From Chrysiogenales bacterium (GTDB taxonomy: Bacteria; Acidobacteriota; Aminicenantia; UBA2199), in NCBI GenBank assembly GCA_004525465.1, contig SPCN01000001.1:1-35478 (forward strand): a DNA stretch of 35,478 nucleotides, written 5' to 3'. The stretch's first letter is position 1, and every line of letters begins with the position of its first letter. Below, piece by piece: positions 7,642-14,092 of the stretch. A model generated the notes under the pieces. That model saw only the letters and a program-made list of their open reading frames with translations. It searched no databases and was not told where the DNA came from. The translations under genes were made by a program, and so were the position numbers.

Positions 7642-7977
7642 ATGTTGGTCAAAGAGGTTGCCGACAAGCTGGACTTGAAAATTCTGGCTGCTGGTGTCGA
7701 TCAGGAAGTGACAAGCGGATACGTGTCCGACCTGCTGTCCGATGTCATTGCCAACGCCGAAGAAGGTTGCCTGTGGATCACCGTGCAAAAGCACCTGAAC
7801 ATCGTGGCCGTGGCCCAGTTGAAAAAACTGGCCGGCATCGTCCTCAGCCGCGGCAGCGAACCCGAAGCCGCCGTTTTGGCCCGGGCCGGGCAGGAAGGCC
7901 TGTTCATTCTTTCCGGAGCCGAGGATTCCTTCACCATTGCCGGCAAATTGTACGCCCTCATTTCCGCATCGAAGTAA
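7642..7977 (+). CDS. DRTGG-domain protein, first gene of the FDH operon
   Basis: The 111-aa protein is a paralogue of the divergent 118-aa DRTGG protein at 6379-6735. They share the N-terminal pattern (VKEVADKLDLKILAAG against VRDIVALLEAEVLSG), a central hydrophobic strand and a final GKLYA segment. GAGGAG lies upstream of the ATG. It is followed after 63 nt by the first NuoE gene. DRTGG proteins of this size often accompany NuoE/NuoF-type redox enzymes in anaerobes. No enzymatic motif is present; a regulatory or assembly role is inferred from position. Confidence 0.8.
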   Translation: MLVKEVADKLDLKILAAGVDQEVTSGYVSDLLSDVIANAEEGCLWITVQKHLNIVAVAQLKKLAGIVLSRGSEPEAAVLARAGQEGLFILSGAEDSFTIAGKLYALISASK

Positions 7978-8040
7978 TGCGATCTTGTCCAGGGCAAGGC
8001 AGGGGATATCATGGTCTTTCACTCTCAAAAGGAGGCTTGC

Positions 8041-8571
8041 ATGGAAGCTCAACCGCTCCATATCCCGGATAATGCCCATTACCAGGAACTGAAAAAATTC
8101 ATCGAGGCTAACCGCAATGTTCCCGGCCCCCTGATCCAGGTCCTGCACCGGGCCCAGAAAATTTTCGGTTATCTGCCCTTGGAGGTCCAGCACTTCGTTG
8201 CCCGTGAATTGAATGTGCCCTTGGCTAAAGTTTTCGGCGTGATAACCTTTTACAATTTTTTCCGCCTGGACCCCATCGGCGATCATATCATCAACCTCTG
8301 CTTGGGCACGGCCTGCCATGTCAAGGGGGCATCGGACATCATCAAGGTCATGGAAAAGGAATTGGGCATCAAGGTGGGTGGCACCACGGCCGATCGCTTC
8401 TATACCCTGTCCACGGCCCGTTGTTTCGGAGCTTGCGGACTGGCCCCGGTCATGATGCTCGACGAAGAGGTGCACGGCCGGCTCAATCCCCAGAAGACCA
8501 TCAAGATTTTGCGAGACCTGAAAGCCGAAGCCGCCGGCCCTGGGCAAACCAAAAACAAGGAGAAAAAATGA
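8041..8571 (+). CDS. NuoE/HydC-like [2Fe-2S] thioredoxin-fold subunit
   Basis: The start is ATG 8041 because AAAGGAGG sits 5 nt upstream; an in-frame ATG at 8011 has no ribosome site. The 176-aa protein has an N-terminal helical domain and a thioredoxin-like ferredoxin domain with the four [2Fe-2S] cysteines Cys87, Cys92, Cys128 and Cys132 (LCLGTAC and CFGACG). NuoE homologues pair with NuoF/HydB subunits and pass electrons to or from their FMN. This copy probably pairs with the 1024-aa NuoF-GltD protein two genes downstream. A lysine-rich tail of about 20 residues extends beyond the usual end. Its TGA overlaps the next ATG (ATGA). Confidence 0.92.
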   Translation: MEAQPLHIPDNAHYQELKKFIEANRNVPGPLIQVLHRAQKIFGYLPLEVQHFVARELNVPLAKVFGVITFYNFFRLDPIGDHIINLCLGTACHVKGASDIIKVMEKELGIKVGGTTADRFYTLSTARCFGACGLAPVMMLDEEVHGRLNPQKTIKILRDLKAEAAGPGQTKNKEKK

Positions 8572-8930
8572 AACTCGAGGATTTAAAGAAGATAAGGGAA
8601 AAAACGGAAAAGGACATGCTGCTGCGAGCCGGAAAAACGCGGCTGCAGGTGGTTGTGGGCATGGGTACCAGCGGCATCGCTGCCGGCGCCCGTGAAACCC
8701 TGAAAGTGTTGCTTGAAGAAGTGGAAAAACGCAACCTGCGCGACGTCATCGTCCGTCAGGCCGGTGAACGCGGTTTGAGCTCGCACGAACCGATCGTCAC
8801 GGTCATGGAGGAAGGCAAGCCATCCGTGGTTTACGGTAATGTCAGCGGCGAAATGGCCCGCAAGATCGTAGCCGAGCACCTGGTAAACGGCAATCCCCTT
8901 TCGGAATCCATCATCGAAGTCAAGGAATAA
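8568..8930 (+). CDS. Thioredoxin-like ferredoxin homologue lacking all cysteines
   Basis: The start is ATG 8568, overlapping the NuoE stop by 4 nt; the ORF is open further upstream but that part only reads through nuoE. The 120-aa product has the shape of the small (2Fe-2S) ferredoxin-domain proteins encoded beside HydB/NuoF genes: VVVGMGTSGIAAGARETL, then a GLSSHEP turn, then a VNGNPL tail. In the family these segments carry the cluster cysteines (typically GTC or CGGT near the N-terminus and TGCxGxC before EP). Here there is no cysteine anywhere in the protein, so it cannot bind a [2Fe-2S] cluster. It may be a structural or docking subunit. It lies 12 nt upstream of the NuoF-GltD gene, whose own N-terminal domain keeps all four cysteines. 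Confidence 0.82.
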   Translation: MKLEDLKKIREKTEKDMLLRAGKTRLQVVVGMGTSGIAAGARETLKVLLEEVEKRNLRDVIVRQAGERGLSSHEPIVTVMEEGKPSVVYGNVSGEMARKIVAEHLVNGNPLSESIIEVKE

Positions 8931-8942
8931 AGCGAGGGCGAT

Positions 8943-11900
8943 ATGAACAAACGGCTGGATGTGCTGATCTGCGGAGGAGGTGCCTGTATCTCTTCCCACA
9001 GCCATGAACTCAAGAAGAAACTGCTGGAGGAGATCGAAAAAAACGGGTTGAGTGAAGAAGTTATCGTTGTGGAAACAGGCTGCATGGGCCCCTGCGAACT
9101 GGGGCCGGTCATGGTCGTTTATCCTGAAGGTTCCTTTTACATAAACTTAAAGGAAGAAAACGCCGAGGAGATCGTTCAGGAGCATTTCCTCAAAGGGCGG
9201 CCGGTGCAGAAATTTCTCTGGCAGGTCCCCGAGGCTCGCAGGATCGTCGAGCAGAAGAAGCAGATCCCTTTTTTTGAAAAGCAACTTAAGATCGTTTTAT
9301 CCAACTGCGGCAAGATCGATCCGGAAAACATCGGCGAATACATTGCCCAGCGCGGCTATGAGGCCCTGGGCACGGCCGTGACCCGCATGTCCCCCGAACA
9401 GGTCATCGATACCCTCACCAGGTCGGGGCTGCGCGGCCGCGGCGGTGCCGGCTTTTCCACCGGCCTGAAATGGAAATTCGCTTTTGACAGCAAAAGTGAC
9501 CAGAAATACGTCCTCTGCAACGCCGACGAAGGTGATCCAGGGGCTTTCATGGACCGGGCCGTGCTCGAGGGTGACCCGCACGCCGTGCTGGAAGGCATGG
9601 CCCTGGCCGGCTACGCCATCGGAGCCGACAAGGGCTATATCTACGTCCGAGCCGAATACCCCCTGGCCATAGAACGCCTGAACACGGCCATCGGCCAGGC
9701 CCGCGAAATGGGGCTGCTGGGCAAAAATATTTTCGAGACCTCTTTCCATTTCGACATCGAACTGCGCATGGGCGCCGGCGCTTTTGTCTGCGGGGAGGAG
9801 ACGGCGCTCATGGCCTCTGTCGAAGGCCAGCGCGGCCAGCCCAGGCCCAAACCGCCTTTTCCGGCGGTCAAGGGCTTGTGGGGCAAGCCTTCGGTGATCA
9901 ACAATGTCGAGACCCTGGCAAATGTCCGCCACATTCTGCTCAACGGCTGGGAGTGGTTCAGCGCCATCGGCACCGAAAGGAGCAAAGGCACCAAGGTCTT
10001 CGCCCTGTCGGGCAAGGTGACCAATACCGGCCTGGTGGAAGTGCCCATGGGCATCACCTTGGGCGAACTGGTATTCGATATCGGCGGCGGTATCCCCGGC
10101 GGCAAGGCCTTCAAGGCCGCCCAGACCGGCGGACCCTCGGGAGGCTGCATCCCGGCCAAGTACCTGAATACCTCCCTTGATTACGAGTCGCTGAAAACAT
10201 TAGGCTCGATCATGGGTTCCGGCGGCCTGATCGTCCTGGACGAGGACAGCTGCATGGTCAACATGGCCAAGTATTTCCTGGAGTTTTCTTTGGAGGAATC
10301 CTGCGGCCAGTGTGTTCCCTGCCGGGTAGGCTTGAAGCAGATGTACGACTTGCTGGAAAAAATCACCACCGGCAGCGGCACCATGGCCGACCTTGAAAAA
10401 CTCGAACAACTTGCCTATACGGTACGGGCTACTTCACTCTGCGGCCTTGGTCAGGCGGCACCCAACCCGGTTATTTCGACCATCAAATATTTCAAGCACG
10501 AATATATCGAACATATACAGGAAAAAAAATGTACGGCCGGCGTGTGCGCGGCCTTATTCCCGGCTCCCTGTGTCAACGCCTGCCCGGCCGGGGTTGATGC
10601 CGCCTCCTATGTTTCGCACATGGGCGACGGCCGCCTGCGCGAGGCCTATTTTCAGCACATGCAGAACAACCCGTTTCCCATCGTCTGCGCCCGGGTCTGT
10701 CCGGCTTTCTGCGAAAGCAAGTGTTCGCGCGGCAAGTACGATCAGGCCGTGGCCATACGCGAAGTCAAGCGCCTGTTCGCCGACTGGGCCATCGACCAAG
10801 GACTGGGATTCGCACCGCCGCTGCCGGCGCACAAGGAAAAAGTAGCCGTGGTCGGCGCCGGGCCGGCCGGGCTGGCCTGCGCTTTCTACCTGACCCGTCT
10901 GGGCTACAAGCCGGTGGTTTTCGAAGCCCTGAAAGTGGCCGGCGGCATGATGAAGGTCGGCATCCCCGATTTCCGCCTGCCCAAGGACAAGCTGCAGGCC
11001 GAGATCGCGGTCATCGAAAAGGCCGGGGTGCAGATCAAACTGAATTCTCCGGTGGCCAATATAGACGAATTGACGAATAGTGGCTATGCCGCCGTGTTCA
11101 TCGGCAGCGGCGCTCATCAGGCCCAGAAGCTGAATATCGAAGGCATCGACCTCAAGGGCGTGATGTCAGGCATCGATTTCCTGCGCGAGGTCAACCTGGG
11201 CCGCAAAATAAATATCGGCAATGACATAGTGGTGGTCGGCGGCGGTTCGACCGCCATGGACGCCGCCCGCCTGGCCCGCCGCCTGGGGGCCGGCAACGTG
11301 CGCCTGGTCTACCGGCGCACCCGCAGTGAAATGCCGGCCCTGCTTGAAGAAGTGGTCGGGGCCGAGGCAGAAGGCGTGGAAATGGATTTCCTGGTCAATC
11401 CGCTCAAAATCGTCGGCCGCGCCGGCAAGATCAGCGGCATCCATTGCATCAAGACCGAGCTGGCCGATTTTGACGATTCAGGCCGCCGCCGGCCGGTCCC
11501 GGTCGATGGCAGCGAGTACACTATCCGCGCCAGTTTCATCATCTATTGCCTGGGCCAGAAGCTCAGCCTGGGACTGACCGGGGGCAAGCTGGACCTGGAT
11601 AAGCGCGGCCATATCGCCGTGGATGCGCGCACCATGGTCACCAGCGCCGCGGGAGTATTCGCCGGCGGCGACGCCGTCAATCCCGCGACCGTGATCGAAA
11701 GCGTGGCTCAAGGGCGCCTGGCGGCCGTGAGCATCGACCGTTATTTCGGCCGTGAAGGCCGGCTCTATGACCAGCCGCGCCGGGTGGTCGAGGTCCATTA
11801 TGACGAAGAGGCCTACCTGAAGACCATCGAGCGCAAGGAGCCCCTGCTCGAGGATGCCGAAAAGCGCGTTAGCGAATTGGCCCTGGAGGTCAGCCGCGGA

Positions 11901-12017
11901 TTGACAGCGGATGAGGCCGTGGAAGAGGCGCGGCGCTGTTTGCACTGCGATCGCGACCAGGCACCGGAAAAGGAAGCCAGCACGACCGAATCATTGGCCA
12001 TTGAGGCCATGCTGTGA
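8943..12017 (+). CDS. NuoF-GltD fusion: NAD(H)/FMN plus NADP(H)/FAD oxidoreductase subunit
   Basis: Four modules follow in order over 1024 aa. (i) Residues 1-95: thioredoxin-like [2Fe-2S] domain with Cys10, Cys15, Cys47 and Cys51. (ii) About 115-445: NuoF FMN/NADH domain with GRGGAGFSTG near 165-174 and NADEGDPG at 193-200, then an SLBB region. (iii) The N3-type [4Fe-4S] site, Cys454, Cys457, Cys460 and Cys500. (iv) About 525-985: a GltD/NfnB-like module with eight Cys between 530 and 594 for two [4Fe-4S] clusters, FAD-binding GAGPAG at 638-643, a second Rossmann site GGGSTAMDAA near 766-775, YRRTRSEMPA (790-799, typical for NADPH phosphate recognition), and a C-terminal FAGGDAVNPATV motif. 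One chain thus carries NAD and NADP chemistry. The Sporomusa-type Nfn (Stn) transhydrogenases also combine HydB-like and NfnB-like parts. Electron bifurcation is plausible but inferred. Confidence 0.92.
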   Translation: MNKRLDVLICGGGACISSHSHELKKKLLEEIEKNGLSEEVIVVETGCMGPCELGPVMVVYPEGSFYINLKEENAEEIVQEHFLKGRPVQKFLWQVPEARRIVEQKKQIPFFEKQLKIVLSNCGKIDPENIGEYIAQRGYEALGTAVTRMSPEQVIDTLTRSGLRGRGGAGFSTGLKWKFAFDSKSDQKYVLCNADEGDPGAFMDRAVLEGDPHAVLEGMALAGYAIGADKGYIYVRAEYPLAIERLNTAIGQAREMGLLGKNIFETSFHFDIELRMGAGAFVCGEETALMASVEGQRGQPRPKPPFPAVKGLWGKPSVINNVETLANVRHILLNGWEWFSAIGTERSKGTKVFALSGKVTNTGLVEVPMGITLGELVFDIGGGIPGGKAFKAAQTGGPSGGCIPAKYLNTSLDYESLKTLGSIMGSGGLIVLDEDSCMVNMAKYFLEFSLEESCGQCVPCRVGLKQMYDLLEKITTGSGTMADLEKLEQLAYTVRATSLCGLGQAAPNPVISTIKYFKHEYIEHIQEKKCTAGVCAALFPAPCVNACPAGVDAASYVSHMGDGRLREAYFQHMQNNPFPIVCARVCPAFCESKCSRGKYDQAVAIREVKRLFADWAIDQGLGFAPPLPAHKEKVAVVGAGPAGLACAFYLTRLGYKPVVFEALKVAGGMMKVGIPDFRLPKDKLQAEIAVIEKAGVQIKLNSPVANIDELTNSGYAAVFIGSGAHQAQKLNIEGIDLKGVMSGIDFLREVNLGRKINIGNDIVVVGGGSTAMDAARLARRLGAGNVRLVYRRTRSEMPALLEEVVGAEAEGVEMDFLVNPLKIVGRAGKISGIHCIKTELADFDDSGRRRPVPVDGSEYTIRASFIIYCLGQKLSLGLTGGKLDLDKRGHIAVDARTMVTSAAGVFAGGDAVNPATVIESVAQGRLAAVSIDRYFGREGRLYDQPRRVVEVHYDEEAYLKTIERKEPLLEDAEKRVSELALEVSRGLTADEAVEEARRCLHCDRDQAPEKEASTTESLAIEAML

Positions 12018-12024
12018 GGAATGT

Positions 12025-12483
12025 ATGAACCGTGAAAAAATACTGCATAATTACGAGGCTTCGGACGACAACCTGCTGGCCATCCTGCACGATATCCAGG
12101 ATGCCAGTCCCGAGCACTACCTGAGCGAAGCCGACCTGCGAGCCGTCGCCGACTACCTCGGCTTGGCCTACAGTTTCGTGTACGGCGTAGCCACGTTCTA
12201 CACCATGTTCAGCCTGAAACCCCGGGGCAGGCACCTCATCCGCGTCTGCCAGTCTCCTCCCTGCCACCTGCTGGGCTCCACGAATATCGCCAAGGAGTTG
12301 ATCCGGCTGCTGGGAATCGGTTTCGGCGAAACCAGCGCCGACAAGCGCTTTACCTTGGAAATGTCATCCTGCCTGGGCGTGTGCGGAGTGGCTCCGGCCA
12401 TGATGGTCAATAGCCAGGTCTACGGCAACCTGACCCCCGATCTCATCGCGGAAGTCATCGAAGGGTTGCGGAGGGGAAAATGA
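12025..12483 (+). CDS. Second NuoE-like [2Fe-2S] subunit
   Basis: The start is ATG 12025 with GAGGA just upstream, 7 nt after the NuoF-GltD stop; the upstream extension of the frame only overlaps that gene. The 152-aa protein keeps the four cluster cysteines Cys75, Cys80, Cys116 and Cys120 (VCQSPPC and CLGVCG) and the helical N-terminus with YSFVYGVATFYTMF. It is shorter than the first copy because it lacks the charged tail. Its TGA overlaps the ATG of the second NuoF gene, so it probably pairs with that subunit. Two distinct NuoE/NuoF pairs in one operon are unusual. Confidence 0.92.
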   Translation: MNREKILHNYEASDDNLLAILHDIQDASPEHYLSEADLRAVADYLGLAYSFVYGVATFYTMFSLKPRGRHLIRVCQSPPCHLLGSTNIAKELIRLLGIGFGETSADKRFTLEMSSCLGVCGVAPAMMVNSQVYGNLTPDLIAEVIEGLRRGK

Positions 12484-14078
12484 GCATTTACCGTACGCAC
12501 ATCCTGCTGCCGATCGACGAGGGAACAGTTCTGGCCGGGGTTTTCCAAGTCAAACGCCGGCTGGAAAGAGAGTTGCAATCGAGAAAAATGCAGAATGAAA
12601 TAAAAGTCTTGGAAAGCGGCAGCGTCGGCATTGTCGGAAAAGGCGTCATCCTGACCGTTTTTCCCGACCGCATGTACTATTTTCAGGTCAAGGAAAACGA
12701 CATCGCCCGCATCATCGAGGAGCATTTGCTCAAAGGGCGGATCGTCGCCGACCTGGCCCACGGCCACGTGGCCGACATGACTGCGGACCTGACCGCTGCC
12801 CGCGTCGGACTGACGCGCGAGCAGCGCCGCGTGGTGCTGGACAAAGCCTGGGCCGTGGATCCGCAAAACATCAATGAAGTCCTGGCCGCCGGCGCTTACC
12901 GGGCCCTGGAAAAAATATTCAGCGACAAACTCAGCCCGGAACAGGTGATCGAAGAAGTAAAGCGATCGGGGCTGCGCGGCCGCGGCGGCGCCGGATTTCC
13001 CACCGGCATGAAATGGGAATTCACGCGCCAGGCGGCGGGCGCTGAAAAATACATCATCTGCAACGCCGATGAGGGTGAGCCCGGAACCTTCAAGGACCGG
13101 CTGATCCTCGAGGGTGATCCGCACAAACTTATCGAGGCCATGACCATCGCCGCCTTCGCCATCGGCGCCGGCCGCGGCTATGTCTATATCCGCGGCGAAT
13201 ACGGGCTCTCCATCGAGCGCATGCAAAAGGCCATCGACCAGGCCCGGGAATTCAACCTGTTGGGTAAAAACATCCTGGAGACCGGCTTTGCCTTCGAACT
13301 GGAAATCAAAAAGGGCGCCGGAGCCTATATCTGCGGCGAGGAAACGGCGCTGATCGAATCGCTGGAAGGCAAGCGCGGCAACCCGCGCGTCAAGCCGCCT
13401 TACCCGGTCAGCAAAGGGCTGTGGCAGAAACCCACCGCGGTCAACAATGTTGAAACCCTGGCCAATATTCCGGCCATCATCAGCAACGGCGCCGGCTGGT
13501 TCCGCAAGATCGGCACCGAAAAGTGCCCGGGCACCAAGGTGTTTACCATTCTCGGACACGTCGAGTACCCGGGGCTGATCGAGACCGACATGGGCACGCC
13601 CTTGCGCGAGATCATTTTCTCGTTCGGGGGCGGCATCAAGGGCGGCAAAAAATTCAAAGCTGCTTTACTCGGCGGCGCCGCCGGTGTGTTCCTGTCCGAA
13701 CCCCTGCTGGACGTGAAGATGGATTTCGAGAACCTGAAGGAAAGCAAGGCGGTGCTCGGTTCCGGGGCCGTACTGGTCATGAACGAGGACACTTCGATCG
13801 TGGACATGCTCTTTTCCATCGCCAAGTTTTTCGCCCACGAATCCTGCGGCCAGTGTGCGCCCTGCCGCATCGGCACCAGGCAGATCCTCAATATCGTCTA
13901 CCGCATCCGCCGTGGAGCCGGGAAAAAGGGTGACCCGCAGACCCTGCTGCATCTGGCCGAGACCATGTTCAAATCATCGCTCTGCCCGCTGGGTCAGTCG
14001 CTGGTCATGCCGGTCAAGAGCGCCCTGGAAAATTTTAAAGACGAATTCGCGTTGGCCATCAGCCAATCTGAGAAATAA
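12480..14078 (+). CDS. NuoF/HydB-like FMN NAD(H) subunit with degenerate N-terminal ferredoxin domain
   Basis: This 532-aa NuoF homologue has GRGGAGFPTG at 167-176 and NADEGEPG at 195-202 for FMN and NADH, and an N3-type [4Fe-4S] site of Cys456, Cys459, Cys462 and Cys502. The first 95 residues keep the thioredoxin-like fold pattern found in HydB and in the upstream fusion, but the cluster cysteines are gone: the ETGCMGPC stretch of the fusion corresponds to ESGSVGIV here. The chain ends soon after the N3 site and lacks the C-terminal 2x[4Fe-4S] ferredoxin domain of bifurcating HydB (about 600 aa or more). It should form the NAD(H)-reacting module next to the formate dehydrogenase subunit, whose gene starts 14 nt downstream behind AAAGGAGG. 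Confidence 0.92.
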   Translation: MSIYRTHILLPIDEGTVLAGVFQVKRRLERELQSRKMQNEIKVLESGSVGIVGKGVILTVFPDRMYYFQVKENDIARIIEEHLLKGRIVADLAHGHVADMTADLTAARVGLTREQRRVVLDKAWAVDPQNINEVLAAGAYRALEKIFSDKLSPEQVIEEVKRSGLRGRGGAGFPTGMKWEFTRQAAGAEKYIICNADEGEPGTFKDRLILEGDPHKLIEAMTIAAFAIGAGRGYVYIRGEYGLSIERMQKAIDQAREFNLLGKNILETGFAFELEIKKGAGAYICGEETALIESLEGKRGNPRVKPPYPVSKGLWQKPTAVNNVETLANIPAIISNGAGWFRKIGTEKCPGTKVFTILGHVEYPGLIETDMGTPLREIIFSFGGGIKGGKKFKAALLGGAAGVFLSEPLLDVKMDFENLKESKAVLGSGAVLVMNEDTSIVDMLFSIAKFFAHESCGQCAPCRIGTRQILNIVYRIRRGAGKKGDPQTLLHLAETMFKSSLCPLGQSLVMPVKSALENFKDEFALAISQSEK

Positions 14079-14092
14079 CAAAGGAGGCATGC

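Noticed and set aside
12420..13559. A 379-residue open frame on the minus strand
   Set aside because: It is antisense to the second NuoE/NuoF genes, has no ribosome site or recognisable domain, and is explained by third-position GC bias of the real genes.
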